From Agapetus fuscipes (Eukaryota; Arthropoda; Insecta; Trichoptera; Glossosomatidae), in contig OX637343.1 in the NCBI GenBank assembly GCA_951799405.1, positions 6,076,001 to 6,140,000 on the forward strand: a stretch of 64,000 nt of DNA. The letters run 5' to 3'. The first letter of the stretch is position 1; each line of letters opens with the position of its first letter. The position numbers and the translations under genes are program-made. Of the stretch, positions 1 through 13,717 are shown piece by piece. A model generated the notes under the pieces. It did no database searches. It was not told the origin of the DNA and worked only from the letters and a program-made list of their open reading frames with translations.

Positions 1-1700
1 ACAATTCTTAAAATCTAATAACTACCCATAATAATCAACCATTACTTTTTCCAAAATGTAAATGAAAACACCCACACACTATACACAGTTCTAGTTTTGA
101 TACCAAATAGATCAATGATCATCCGGCAAATTAAAATTGACTAAAAACCTATCACCTTCATTAATAATACAAACTAAATATTTTTTAATGAAAACTGAAT
201 ATGACCTGAATATGACGGTATTTTATGCTATAAAGTCATGTGCAGTCCACTGTGCAATTTATTTCATCATGCCATTGCTTCTAACTTCCCCTGAAGGCCT
301 TCCTCCTTTTGAAAGTAATTATTTATTAATGAGGACCATTGTAACATGAAGCAAAGCAGAATGCTACAATAGATAGCAGTAGTCTTACAATGGCTAATTA
401 CGAGCAGCAGCATGGAAGCATAATTTATTTGCAATAGTGTCCTGAATTCTTTCATTTTGACAAAAAGACATAAACAAATCACAAAATCATGCCACAAGTA
501 TGATGTATTAAACATGTCAGCTGTCAAAATATTGACCGTTAAACTGCCGATTAACCGGATTTGCATATGACTAAGTTTCCATACGTTTGCAGGTTAGGTT
601 TGCTAAGCCTTTAAGCTGTAAAGTTAAGCTATAAGCGTAAGCTTTAAGTCTTCCTGGGTACATCGGGATGGCAGACCACTGCATAGAAAATGGCGATTCT
701 TTCGACACAACAGGAGTAAGGTCTCCCCACTCGGGTACAAACGCAGACAATTTATTGCCCTCAAAACCTTAGAAGTTCACAATAATGTAGATAATATTAT
801 TAATAAACAAATACCTATTCCTTTTCCGCTCCTAACAGTACCTGCTCGATAAAACCCACCCACTTTATCTTCCCTGCCTTGACTTTTGATGCTTTAGTTT
901 TTACCTCAGTTAGCCGCTGAAGATGAACGGATAAACTCCGATAGCGCTTAGGCAATTTAACTCAAATAAACAGTGAAAGGAAAACTATGTTTTTCGTTAA
1001 AAACATTATTTTGAATTAATATTCACTAATTAATTTTCATTTTCAATTTGTTTACTTTTAAGTGTATTATTAAAAAAAAAAAATTAATTAGTTGTTTGTC
1101 TTTTTCACAGCTGGCAATGTTGCTACCAGACTCAAGCTGGAGTCGAGAAACAAATGGCGGCTGTGATGCGCCGCGCGACGTTAAAACCATCACACGTACA
1201 ACAACCAAAACCATAACCATAAATTAATTACGTTTAATTTATTTTAATTTTAATTGTAACCATTGATGGCATATCATTTTAAATCGTATCTGCAGCATCT
1301 TCAAAAAGAAAAAATTACACATGAAAAATATTGATTCTGTTTTCGGAAATAACATATCTCAAAAATATACCAAAAGGTAATAGATTAAGTGAAAACTTTT
1401 TTTAAATAACTTATCAACTGATTGGATTGAATACCTACGTATTTTATAAATTGGAGTCGACCTAACTGACATGGACAAAAATTGTGACATCAGCCGGCCG
1501 GCAGTGGCAAGTATCCCGCACAGACGCAGGTATGAATAAAGTAAGCAACACTTTGCAAAAAAATGTGTTCAATCATGGAATTAAATTTTCATATTGAAAT
1601 CTATGGTTCACTTTGAGTCATAGTTATTTAAAATGAAGAAAATATTTGCCTCTAGCAAGTGCTGGCCGGGTTACTAGAGTGAATACAAACAAATATTTTG
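1..1700. other. No gene or recognised repeat
   Basis: AT-rich; short ORFs only, none with domain-like content. Confidence 0.6.
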
Positions 1701-1894
1701 TTTAAATATTAAAAAAATTGAAATAGTACAACATGGTTTTAATTCACTTTATTCTTTTTGTTTTTGCTCGAACATTTTCGCCTAATGAGGCATCTTCAGG
1801 AGCAGAATGGTTACAAATATATTTTTATTCAAAAACAAAAAGAATAAAGTGAATTAAAACCATGTTTTACTATTTAATTTTTTTTAATATTTAA
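1701..1894. repeat. Inverted repeat with hammerhead-like core (Penelope-like?)
   Basis: Arms of about 65 bp (1701-1766 and 1831-1894) with few mismatches. Minus strand 1767-1800 reads CTGAAGA, T, GCCT-CATT-AGGC stem, then GAAAATG. Confidence 0.7.
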
Positions 1895-4800
1895 AAAAAA
1901 TGGACTTTCACTGTGTTAACAGATCAACACTAAAAAATATTTTGTTATTATTCAAGTATTTGTCAGAGGTCCTTATAAAAAAAAGGAAACCTGTGACATT
2001 TGCCTGCTACGATATTTTTTTTAACTTCTGTTCCAACTCCATTCATGTTTGTTTGTTTGAAAATCAGTCTAAGGAGATAAAAGTCTTTGGAAAAAAGATT
2101 AAATAAATAAGTAATAAGAGAAAATCAGGAATAATTTCTTAGCAATATTTATATTTTTAAGTTTTATTACATTTCTTTGGTGGAGCCAAGTTTGACTCTA
2201 CCATATGAGGTATAGAAAATGGAATTGAATGCTGTTTCTTAATTTTATTCCGCGTTTGAGCAAACTGATTAATAGGCAAATCTGCCGGAGTTGCAGATCA
2301 CCATTCTTTAATTCCTACATCTAACATCATATCCACATGCAGACTTCTTGTCGATCGCGCGCGGCTTTTGACAGCTGAAGAGACAAGAGGGGTCTCTTCT
2401 CACTCGAGGTCAAACAAGCACTAGACTTCACACAGGGGGTATTGTTACATGGTGAGTAGGTTATAATGGACAAAGCTAATAAATGGCTAAAGGAGCAAAG
2501 AGTTTCATAGCCTATGACCCATAGACAAAATCTACCTAACAATTTGCCCAAACATTATTTAAATAATAACATCCTTGAATAGTTCTTGAACGCATTAGAA
2601 GAGAGCAGTAAAAGATTATTGTATTCTCTCTCTTTTGCTCAATGTTGAAACAATACAATCTGACCAAAGTAAATCTTTCATATAACAGTTTCTTTCTTTT
2701 TTGCAAATGATGAAATATAAAAAGAATAGACAAGAACGCTAAGATATTTTCCAGCTCATAGCAAAGAGAGCCAAACTGTAAACATGAAAAAAACTGTTTT
2801 AGTTAAATCACCAAATAAATTGGTAAAGAAAAACAATAATACATTTAAGTATTTGAAATTCTAAATGTTTGCTAGTGTGTGTTAATGTATACAAAAAAAA
2901 AATGTAGAACAAATATTTATTGTGTTAGAAAAAAAAGAATTAAATTCACTTTACATGTAATACCTGAATGTTGTGACACAAAAAATACTAAGTATTTTGA
3001 ATAGTCTGTCTGTGTTGTTAAAAAAAATCCTTGTGTAGAAAAAACGCAAGTAAAACTATTTCTATATTTTAATCTTTTTACATTTTTTTGTTTTATTTTT
3101 ATTGTTCTTTAAAAATATGTATTTTGATTTTAATAATCAAGTTCAAAAAGGGTACAATATACAAAGATTGGAAACAATTTTAAAGATAGAAAAAGATCAA
3201 TTATTATCAATAGAATGAGTCCTGTAGAATCAAAAACTGCCATCTACATTTTTTTAAATGAGATAAATATATGGGTAAAGCCACCAATTTTGCCACATTT
3301 GCCCTACTCAAAAGTTTCCAGTAAAGTTTCTCAAAAATATGAACTCGTACTGTTTTTGAAGTACTTGAATTGAAATAAGTAGTTCATCATCTTAAATGGC
3401 ATATAGAAATGTTTTAGAATACATTTCTATTTACAGAAATATTCTAATGCTTTCCCTAAAAAGCGGGTAAAATTCGGGTAAAAATTCGGTGAATTTTGGG
3501 AGGTGCTGACTTTGACCAACATTTTCGTAAAGTTTTAGGTATTTTATACGTTAAATATTGAATATTTTGGCATAAACATATAACTAGCTAGCCTTTCTAA
3601 GTACATTGCATAAGGATAAAAGCACTGTAACCTATTTTTTTCTGTGCTCGAATAATTTTACGTGTTTTACTTCTTTTTCGACACCTCATTAACGCGACCA
3701 TTTCCATCGTCAATTTGTACGTGAATCGTATTGATGTGTGTTTTATCCGACTGGCTACACTTAATGATTTATAAAACACATACACACACAAAACAATAAC
3801 GTCAATTGGCGTCAGTAATTTGTCAGCTTCGTCGTGAGGAAGAATGGTCAGTTCCTCGGGACACACGTTTTGGTGAAATTTACAAAAGTACGTTAGGATT
3901 TTATCCAAGATCTGTAGTGCTCTAGGTTCCAAAAACATTGGTTATTGAATTTCATTGATCACTATGACTTAAATACACTGTGTTTGCGAGCAATCTTTAT
4001 TTACACTAACGCGACCGGCTATTTTTCGCTACTTTTTTGACACTTCATCGACACCGGTGGCGTGATTGTCTTCATCACTTCTTTTTCGTCACCTTGTAAA
4101 GGCCAGCTTAAACATGAATATTTGTTTACTTTTCATACAAATTTTTCATTAAAACTTTTCATACAAATTAAGGGAACACTGTCCTTATTTTAAAATATAT
4201 TTTTATATAGTTTTAGTCACCCTCACGCTACGGTAGCGCTAAAGTTTTCGTCACTTTCACGTCATCGTCGCGAAAAATTATTCAACACTTTTTAGCGACT
4301 TGTGGCAAAATTGGTGGCTTTACCCGTATGGCAACACAGAAAATGACATTCTCTGTTTTTACATATTATATTCATCTCATTTCCAAAAAAATCTAGATCG
4401 CTGTTTCTGATTCTACACGATTCAATTAGAAAAAATATAAATATTCTATTTACCTTATATAAAAAAAGGAATGTTGAAAAAAATTGAACGGAAAATGAAA
4501 TGCTTACAATCTGGAACGTCAAAAAAGAGCTTTTTTTCAAAAGAATGAACTAAAATTAAAGGAACATTTGATATTTAATTATAAATGAACAATCGGGATC
4601 AAAAATTAATTAAAATTGTGTATTTTGGAACTTCTACCGAACAATTTTCAAATAGCAACTATCGTATCGGAATAATAGAGTTAAAGCATCTAAAAAAGCT
4701 TGATTAAATTTAAGAGTATGCTCATTTTTATATTAGTTAAAACTCATTATGCTTTTGGTGAATAGTTTTAATTATTTTTATTTGTTTTCGTTTTGTTGAT

Positions 4801-7309
4801 TTAGATCTTAGATTCACGAAAAAATTTCCTATTGGCTTATGGGTCCCAAGATAAGGATGTCCAGCTATATTGTCGGCAGGAGTTCTTCCAGCTAGGCGCT
4901 GTCCTATTGGCATTCTGGAGACATGATCTCTCCGAAATGGCCTCCTGGATCTGCTCCATCTTACTGTGTCATCTATTTCACAGGCTTTGCATATGTGTTG
5001 CTAGATTTTTTTCTAGATATGTGGAAACACAATAACTGTCAATTCTCATATCAGATTTTATTATCATGTATGTTATTTTTTCTGTACAAGCTGTGATTTT
5101 TAAATTCACATTATCTGATTGAAAATATATCAAATATATTTACTAAGCTTATAAAAATATGTCTTCCATTTTGTCGCAGAATACATATAAATTTACTATG
5201 TTCAAAAATTGTAATAAATATGTAATATATTGTTTCTATTGAATGTTAACTCCAATATTTAAATCTTAACTTAATCAATTGATGTTCTAATTAATCATTT
5301 TAAATTGATCACATTACATTCAAGATTTTTTTTCCCCAAAGTTTAGTTTTTAAAATATTTCATTAAATTTGTCTTCCCTGTACGCCAATTATAAAATATA
5401 ACTTTTAAATTCGACCATAGTTTTGTACTAAAAAATGCATGGAAACTAAATTCTCACCAGATGTGCTTTTTTAATTTCCCCACATTTTTTGATAAATGCT
5501 ATAATGAGGTCCGAACATTTAGAAAAACCGAATCGGAATGTTGTCATCTGGCTGGATTAGTTTCAAATCTGACCGCCAGAGGCGCTGGTCTCTCATCCAT
5601 ACAAAACTGTTTGAATCTGACATTTCATACATTTGGAGGTTAAAAATTTGACACAAAATTAAATAGACAATAATACCTTATTTTTATGTTGTTTTAATGT
5701 AAAATAAGATAATTTACCTACTTAATTCCTTAAGTCTGTGAAATAATTCAAAGTTTTTGTTATTTTACATCGGTTAAATAAAATAAATAAATTTGTAGAC
5801 TTACCGATTCTAATATGACGTAGGTATATCCGAGTAAATTATAATCTGCAAGAAATTCAGCTTTCAAGGAATGTTACATAGATATTTCACAGCTACAAAT
5901 ATTTTTTCCAATTAATATCTTATTCACGTGCTTTTTTGTGTATTTTTTTATGATATTTCATGAAAAATAATGTATTGTTAGTACTTTATTTGACCTGCGG
6001 AGTGACTGTCAAATGCTGTGAGCTAGAAAAAATACCCTGATTATCGGGAATTAAGTACTATGGGTGAGGTCACATGAGCGAGGGATATTTTGATTGTTCG
6101 GACCTTATTGAATTTAAAAGCTTATGTACTCAATGTAAATTAAACGGATTGAATTAAAGTTCTATTATTTAATGCCAAAACATGTCATTTTAGTTTTAGT
6201 TAAAATTTAGTAATAATTTTAATAAACTGAATATGTAGAAATATTAAAAGTTAATAATGCTATAGATTTATTAAGATTAATGTTAGATACTAATGATATT
6301 ATAAGTAGATTGTGTTATGTCGGTGTATGTGAAGGACAGTAATAAAAAAATTATATTAAAGTGTGCTTCCAAATTAAATAATAATAAAAGATAAAAAGTT
6401 TTGAATATATATATCATTATGTAATAATTTGTAGATTTAAAAAAGTATTAATAATTAGGAACTATAATTTTATTTTATTTTTACTGAATTATAAATATGA
6501 AATATAAATATTATAAAATTGTATTCCAAGTTGTGTGCTCATAATATTTTTTATTTCATTTGTTGTATATATTTTAAGTGTTTTAGGATTATTTTCTAAA
6601 ATTAAATATTATTTTTAGTTGTATTTTATTGTGTTTAAATGGCGATTAATATTTGTTTTTTTTTTAATTCAGTGTACCCCCCTCCCCCCTCGCCTCTCCC
6701 AAATTTTAAATTTTATAATTATGCAATTTCCATTATATTTTTTTGCAGTATGAAATTAAAACACAATATTTTCCCCCTTTATGTTTTTGTTTATTTATTC
6801 AAATGTTAAGAAATTATTCCTGTTTTATTTTCATTTATTACTTAGATTAATTTTTTTACAATATTTTATTGAGTCAGGATGACTATTTCTAGTCCATTTC
6901 TTTTCTCTCATTTAAAAAAAATCCAAGATATATATTTAATAAACAATCACATTATCTACATTAAAGTTTTTGTGAAACAAATTTTAAAAAATTGCTTCAC
7001 TTTAATTTATCATAAACTTACATTTTTTTTTACAAACAAATACATTCCTATTGATTTTCAATAACAATGTCTTCCATTAGTTTATTTATAAAATTAAGCA
7101 TAATTTTTAAATGTTAGCTAAATTAAAAATTTTTGAATTAAATTTTGTATTGAAGCTAAGCTTTTTTGAAAAAAGTCAAAATTCCTTTGTAAAAATGTAT
7201 CCTTTTAAACATGGCCAAAGTCAATTTTGATATTAATTTTATTCAACAGTTTTTTTTTTGAGCATCATTCTTGTTTTTATTAAAATATCAATAAATATAT
7301 TTTGTTTGG
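1895..7309. other. No gene recognised; one GC-richer island
   Basis: Mostly AT-rich. The segment 4830-5010 is GC-richer and its minus strand gives RSRRPFRRDHVSRM-like peptide in a broken frame, possibly a LINE C-terminal relic. Nothing else supported. Confidence 0.5.
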
Positions 7310-7496
7310 TAATGTCAATCCATGATCTAAGATTCATATTACATGCATTCCCACAAGCAGAACTGTATAAGTTTGCTTACACATGCCGCATGTGGACTTA
7401 CAACATAAAAATCCAATCTCAAATGAACATAAGCCAACCTTCCCTGCAACAGGGGTGACATCGGCAACGTGAACCATTTTTTACAGTATGGGTGGT
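7310..7496 (-). repeat. Repeat C, truncated
   Basis: ATGATCTAAGATTCATATT to CAGTATGGGTGGTC. Confidence 0.7.
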
Positions 7497-7499
7497 CAA

Positions 7500-8120
7500 A
7501 AATGTTATAATGCATTTGAAATGATGCTTTTCTTATTTAAAAAAATCTGCAATATATTTAAAAATAAATAGTTTGAAAGCCGCAATAATTTGCAATAAAA
7601 TTGTTTCGAAAAATCAGTGGATGTCAAAGTTTATTAATTATATTAAATTTCAAAAATACTATGTAGTAATATGTAACGTAATAAAAAATATAGTCTGTGA
7701 AAAATATATGTGCCTATTAGTCTTATTTCCATGAAACTGTATAGATATAAATTGCTTTTCAGTTGCGCTCATGACTCTGAAGATGACAGATACATTGGTG
7801 AAAACTTTGACAGATGAGGCCAATGAATTGCTTCACGACTTCAAGTTTTCATTTAAGCCTTTTCATCAACACTACACACACTAATACGATGCATGGTTCT
7901 GGTTGTAGAAGATATCTGCTCCCTGGGGAGATTAGAGGAAATCCTAGTAGTGCTTTGACACTCAGCAAGCTGACCTTCTTGTGGAGGCTTTCTGAAGAGA
8001 ATGCTCGTTTAAATGGATCCAATTTTTGAATCATTAAAGAGATTTTGTAAAGTAAAATCATTTGAAGAGTCTGTTGTAAATTAGAAATGTACCAAAATGT
8101 TTGGTTATCCAGCATTGAGA
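7500..8120. other. No gene recognised
   Basis: A CTGAAGATGAC...GTGAAAAC stretch near 7776 weakly recalls the hammerhead-like sites but lacks a stem. Confidence 0.5.
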
Positions 8121-8335
8121 CCACTCTGTAGTCCAGTGGTAACGCTTCAGACTCTTAAATGTAATGTTGTGGGTTTGAATCCTGGCAGAGCACAAAAAAT
8201 ACCATCCATTTAGGTTAAAAAATTCAGATACCTTTACCAAAGACCGGTCACTAAAGGTCCATCGAGCCTTACAGCAACTGTGTCTTGCTTGAGAATTGCC
8301 GCTCTCTATAGTGGCGACCAGATATTTTCCTTGAG
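8121..8335 (+). mobile_element. SINE-B, tail-truncated
   Basis: TGTAGTCCAGTGGTAACGC head, GGTTTGAATCC box B, ACCAAAGACCGGTCAC body. Confidence 0.82.
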
Positions 8336-8373
8336 GCAAATATTAGAGAAGAAGTGGAAATATGCTCAAGATA

Positions 8374-8632
8374 CTAATCTAATCTAATCTAATCTAAGCT
8401 GCAAGGATATAAACCATTTAAGATTTATATGAAATGCATTCCCACAAGCAGATATGTATAATTTCGCGCTAACACATGCCGCATGTGGACCTACATTATA
8501 GGAACCCATCTCAAATGAACATAAGCCCTGCAACTCTTGCCGTCCTTCCCTGAGACAGGGGTGACATTGGCAAAGTGAACCATTTTTTCACAGTATGGGT
8601 GGTCAGCCGCATACCAACCTAAAAGTCAAGGA
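8374..8632 (-). repeat. Repeat C, full length with (TAATC)n tail
   Basis: Four or more CTAATC units at the low end, then AAGCTGCAAGGATAT, and the CCTTGACTTTTAGG end at 8632. Confidence 0.85.
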
Positions 8633-9703
8633 ACTCATTGCCTTTTTGTCGACTTCAAGACTGCTTATGACTCAGTGCATTGTCTATGGAGCGTTTTACG
8701 AGACTTTGGAATTCCTGGAAAAATTATCAAACTAGTGCAGATATCCATTGAAGGTTCAAGAGCTGAAATACTGCTGCAGGGACAGCTCTCAGACCCCTTT
8801 GAGATCGTTCAGGCCTTAAGCAGGGTGACGCTCTTTCTCCATTGCTCTTCAACGTAGCCAAAAACAACCTTTCCAAAAAAGGTTGTGAGAGAAACCGTAT
8901 CTGTGTATGGTAGAATCACCATAAGAAGTCCCATCAGGCTGCTGGGATATGCGGATGATGTGGTGCTTCTGGGAAAGAGCGCTGCACAGCTCCGGGCGCT
9001 CTTCTCCCCAATGGAGAGAATGGCAAGGATGATAAGTTTGAGAATAAATGAGGAGAAAACTAAATACTTACCCGTGTCACGACGGGATATTGAAGAAAAT
9101 TTGAATGTAGATAATTACAAGTTTAAAAACTGCAATTCATTCAAATATGTCCCTTGGAATTGCAAGCTCGAATTCATTCCGGCAATAAGGTTTTTTTTGG
9201 CCTTAGAGGGCTTTGTGCTCAAAATAGCAATCCCTCTTCTCAAAATTCAAGATATACACTTTGATTGTTTGTCCAGTTGTGTTGTACTGACACGAAGCCT
9301 TAAGTCTGACTCAGAAACAAGAGAAATCTCTCCAGATCTTTGAGAATAAATTGCTTCGCGCATTCTCGGACCTGTATCTGAAGGTGACAGGTGACGCATC
9401 CGGACCAACGAGGAGCTGAGGTCCGTATTTCAAGACACAAACATAGTGTTGGTAATGATATAAAAAAAACTCCAATGGGCCGAACATGTAGCACTTGTAA
9501 AGGACTCCAGGATCATTAAAATTGTCTTGGATGGTGCTCTCTCCGGTGTTAGACCACTCAGACGTCCCAGGATGCGGTGGGCAGGCAATGTCGAAGCCGA
9601 CGCCGAAGTTCTTGGAGTGAGGAGATCATGGAAGGAAGCAGCACAAGACAGAGAGTCCTGGAGGATTGTGGTGCGGGAGGCTCTGAGCCTTCAAGGCTTC
9701 TGA
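8633..9703 (+). pseudogene. Decayed non-LTR retrotransposon RT and C-terminal region
   Basis: Translation gives THCLFVDFKTAYDSV (RT motif A). After a frameshift comes GLKQGDALSPLLFNVA (motif B), then LGYADDVVLLGKSAAQLR (catalytic YADD) and NEEKTKYLPVS. After further breaks a C-terminal tail reads RPRMRWAGNVEADAEV and EAAQDRESWRIVVREALS, followed by TGA. At least three frame breaks and missing segments make it inactive. Its 5' edge abuts a repeat C copy (minus) and its 3' edge abuts a SINE-B tail. RNase H or endonuclease parts are not seen. Confidence 0.85.
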
Positions 9704-9726
9704 GCCGAAGAAAGTAAAAAAAAGTA

Positions 9727-9815
9727 AAGTATAGCGACAACCAAGCTCGCAGAGGGCTCTTGACGTGTGATTCACACAAAAACAGCGCTCACTAAATAAA
9801 TCATCCTTATATTTC
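9727..9815 (+). mobile_element. SINE-B tail only, abutting a decayed LINE
   Basis: TATAGCGACAACCAAGCTCG through AATAAATCATCC, following the LINE stop by 24 bp. Confidence 0.75.
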
Positions 9816-10069
9816 AACCTCACAAATAGAAGAGATGTTCAGAGCAGCCAACCAAGGCAACAAATTGGGATAGTTCCAAGGAGAAGAAAATGGCTTCAAT
9901 ATTCAAATATAAATACCAGGGTTTAGCGATGTTAAATAAAAGAAAGAGATAATAACCTGTGATGTGGCATAATGTGCATTGTATCAAAACCACATAGAGA
10001 GAAAGTTATTTATAATGTTGTAGGTTCACATGAGGCATCTGCAAGCGCGAACTTGTACGTGTCTTTAGA

Positions 10070-10345
10070 ACCTATATAACCTTCTTTGACTTTCAATGCT
10101 TATTGTATCAAGAGAATGTCTTAAGAAAGAAATGATAGATAAAAAGAGATAGTGAACCTAACCTGCTTAGTCATATAATTCTTGTAATAAGTATTCAGAT
10201 ACAACAGTTGTATTAGAAGCGCATACAAGTGAAAGAGATAGACAGCCTAACCGTCTTTGTCATTTAATGTTTGTCGTATCAAGAGAACATGATTCCTAAA
10301 GAGAAAGTGAGCCTAATCTTTTTTGTCACTTAATGCTTAATTTAC
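10070..10345 (+). repeat. Minisatellite, left block (65-86 bp units)
   Basis: The marker CTTTGTCACTTAATGCTT (with variants) recurs near 10081, 10167, 10253 and 10318. Confidence 0.75.
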
Positions 10346-10362
10346 CATACATGATGAAGAAA

Positions 10363-10578
10363 GATGATGATGATTTCTTTCCTGTGGTGCCATTTAATTA
10401 TCCAGGACCATCTCAAGGGGGCCATGGCTTCTGGAGAAAAGCAGTGTCTTCAGTCCCTTTCTGAATCAGGTGGTAGTAGGCTGGTTCCCGCGAACACCGA
10501 CGGGCAAATTGTTCCAGGCAACCGGCCCAGCCATCGCAAAGTTCCTGTCTGCAAAATTTGATGTGTTCGCTCTTTTGG
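10363..10578 (-). mobile_element. LINE 3'-end fragment (DRxFxxAGPVAWN type)
   Basis: The minus strand encodes ADRNFAMAGPVAWNNLPVGV and, after one internal stop or shift, FRKGLKTLLFSRSHG. This is the C-terminal tail common to CR1/Jockey-group ORF2 proteins. It ends in an (ATC)n-type tail at 10363-10375. It is the same subfamily as 41371-41580, and it splits a minisatellite into two blocks. Confidence 0.8.
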
Positions 10579-10654
10579 GCACTATGACCTTGTTGACAGC
10601 AGTGAGGGCAGAGCGTAGTGGTCGTTTTGAAGGCTTATCGACAGAACATAGCTC

Positions 10655-10895
10655 AGTGAGACAAAGAACCTAACCTTCTTTGTCACTTAATGCTTGTTAT
10701 ATCAGGAGCACATCATAAAGAAAGAGACAGAGAACCTAACTTTCTTTGTCACTTAATGCTTATTACCTCAGAGCACATGATTCCTAAAGAGATAGAGAGC
10801 CTAATCTTGTTTGTCACTTAATGCTTATTTTACCAGGAGCATATGATAAAAAAGAGATAGTATGTCTAATGCTTTTCTTCTCCTAATGCTATTTA
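10655..10895 (+). repeat. Minisatellite, right block (67-69 bp units)
   Basis: Same unit at 10676, 10743 and 10812. The LINE 3' end at 10363-10578 separates the two blocks. Confidence 0.78.
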
Positions 10896-11439
10896 TAGGA
10901 ATTGTAGGTTAGGAGATGATTTAAAAAGAGAAATTCATTCATATTTGTATTTTTTTAATGGTGTAATTTTCTTTATAATAAATTGGTGATCGGCCGTTCG
11001 TTAAAGCCGGAGTTCTTTTTTTTCATATTTTCTTTTAAATTACTTAAACTTTAAACATAATGTTTTCCTCCTTACGCAATTAAAAATTATACAATGCTTA
11101 AAATTAATGATGAAATTAATATATAATTATATTATATTAGAATGTACTTTTTTATGTATCATATAATATAATATAGTAGCTATAACTTACAATGGAATAT
11201 CCTTCTTAATTATTTTTTTTTTTACAAATTTCAAGTAAAAAATATAACATAATAAAAAAACATATTTGAGTATACAAAATCACTTAATTTGTGGCAAGTT
11301 GACATTCGAAAGTCCAGTATTTTGAATGATTCCTAAGCTTTATACTGTTTTCTTTTATCTCTCCCAAAACATAATCATTGGGAATAGATAAAAAATACAA
11401 ATAATTGTTTTTTATTACGGCGAGTATATTAAGTTCCAC

Positions 11440-11474
11440 GACCGGTTTCGCAAACAATCTCGTTGCATCCTCAG
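11440..11474 (-). ncRNA. Hammerhead-ribozyme-like core
   Basis: Minus strand: CTGAGGA, T, GCAA...TTGC stem, GAAACCGGTC. Fits CUGANGA-helix II-GAAA with a palindromic short helix III, apart from one extra T after A9. Confidence 0.45.
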
Positions 11475-12237
11475 GTGGCTAAATTATAACTAAATGGTCC
11501 AGATACGGAATCAATCGCAGAGAGTGTCAGCGTGTGAGGGTGTGAGGGAGAAAGGGGATGCAGGACGGCCATGTGTCGAGTTTGTATCATCTAGATTCTA
11601 GGACATTTCTTAGGAATTGCTTCCTCATTTATATACTGCGCCCCGAGTATAAAACTTTCTGTAAACTCACCTCGATTGCGTAAATCGAAAATGCATGGAA
11701 TATGCGACGATACCCCTACAGAGTTATTTTGTTTTTATGCATTTTTTTGATATACACAATCTTAGTAAGTGTTTTATACCATTTTGAAATAAATAAATTT
11801 TAGGTGAGCGAGTTTTTGTCACAATAGTTGTTCCTGCAGGAATCATTTTAATACTGGACCTTAACCCCATGTTTAATAACACATTGAGTAAGTTCTCCAC
11901 CATCACATAAATATAAAAATGTATGGAACACACAAGAGTACCTCTATTGAGTGATTTAGTTTTCATACATTTTATTTATTTATGTGACGGTGGGGAGTTC
12001 ACGCAATGTTTAAATACTAGGGGAACACATCAAAAAAATATACAACACTTTCTTTCAATGAAAAAACTTCAACAAATAGTCAAAAACATAAAAATGTTGT
12101 TAAAACTACAATATTTTCAATCTAAATATTTGTGGGAGGTGTGATAAATGAGCTGTATAGAACCACAGATAGCAATCTAGGTTTTTATTCAAAAATGTTT
12201 TTTCGTTTGGTTAGCATGCAATGTAAATTAGCAATGC

Positions 12238-12330
12238 AACCCCATTTTCAGGGAAAGTCGGCAAGAGTTGCAGAGTTTGTGTTAATTTCAGGTTTGGATT
12301 TTAGTTTGTAAGCACACTTGTATTATGCTT
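12238..12330 (+). repeat. Repeat C, internal fragment
   Basis: CAACCCCATTTTCAGGGAAAG to TAGTTTGTAAGCACAC. Confidence 0.6.
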
Positions 12331-13368
12331 ATGCACAAACTTAGATATGTTTGTATAAACATGTATGAATTATAAATGCAACTAAGATTTTGAAAATATT
12401 TAAAATTCCTACGTTTCGGTATATTCATCTGATTTTCAACAAAAGCTCAGATTACTGCGTGTGGTGCTATACCTAAGACTTATATATTTTCATAACAAAA
12501 TACATTTAAATGTGTCAAAAAATGGGAAAACAATAAACGAAAAGCACTATTTAAAAAAAAAAAATTGGCTCAAAACTAAAAAAAACTGAACTCTTTGGTT
12601 TATGATTGTTGTGATCTATGATCTTGATTATTGGAGCAACGGATCTTTATTTTTTTTGTCCTTAATCATTTTGATCCAAAATATAATTTTGGAAATTGCG
12701 GCAACTATTGTTTTTTTGAGAAAACCTTTTTTTATAATCTCAAATTGCGGAAAACTTAAAATTAAAATAAATGCATTTAAATTCTATTAAATATTTAAGC
12801 TTATTGAAAAGATACAATTCGCTAAAAATGATCTCACAAGGTATTAAAATTTATTAAATCAGAAAATATGCAAAAGCCTTCTTGTTGCTGCCTATATTTA
12901 AAAAAAAAGTACATGTAGACATGGCTGAACGTGGTGACAATCAGAAATTACATCGCCATCTTGTAAAAAGTTCCTTTTGATAGTTCATGTGAAGTTAAAA
13001 TTTAACAAGTAATTTGTTGAAGTAAACCAAAATAATACCCATTGATTTTAAAAGTTCAGGAGTTTGAATAACCGCATCTATAAAAAATAGGTATTACGTT
13101 TTATTTCGTAATTAAAAAAAATATATCATCGAATAATGTAACATTTTTTAATTTTGGGTTGTAAATTAAAAAAAAAAGAAAAAAAGGTAATGTTAGTGAT
13201 CAAAACACATAAGCTTTTGCTTTTCTAGAATAGATGGCAGTTCATTAAGAATGATTTAATTTTTTAAATAAAATAAACATAAAGAAGGCTTTTTCATCAC
13301 TTAGAATCACTTTTTTCAAATTATAAAATAAATAAGGGTTTGGTGGTTTACACAGTGAAAGTCCATTG

Positions 13369-13479
13369 TATATTAATTAAATAAACACTGTTTATTGATG
13401 CCTTTTTAGGCGAAAACGTTAGACAAAATTAAAAGAATATAAAAGTGAATTGAAACAGTGTTTTATTTAATTAATATAT
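13369..13479. repeat. Inverted repeat, same family as the 1.7 kb one
   Basis: Arms 13369-13393 and 13453-13479, AT-rich. Between them TGATGCCTTTTTAGGCGAAAA. The left flank ACACAGTGAAAGTCCATT matches in reverse the flank at 1900. Confidence 0.65.
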
Positions 13480-13717
13480 AAAATAAATGATTGACAAATT
13501 ATTGGGCAAGACGAAAATTATTTGATGTATATAAACATAGTGTAGAAGACATTACATAAAAAGTATTTTAAACGTGATTTAATTCTACAGACAAAAAAAT
13601 ATTTGGGTATTCATCGATCAAAAGATCGAGAAATAAAAAAATATTTGCATTTTAAATTATTTACTGAATTTAACATTTAATTAGAAAAACATATTAGAAA
13701 ACATAATAGGGTCAACT

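Larger units (their letters stand above)
10900..13350. other. No gene; AT-rich with isolated repeat fragments
   Basis: Contains the 11.44 kb hammerhead-like site and a repeat C fragment. Direct similarity between 11770 and 11970 (GAGTAAGTT/ATCACATAAATATA motifs) suggests a small inverted repeat. Confidence 0.5.
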
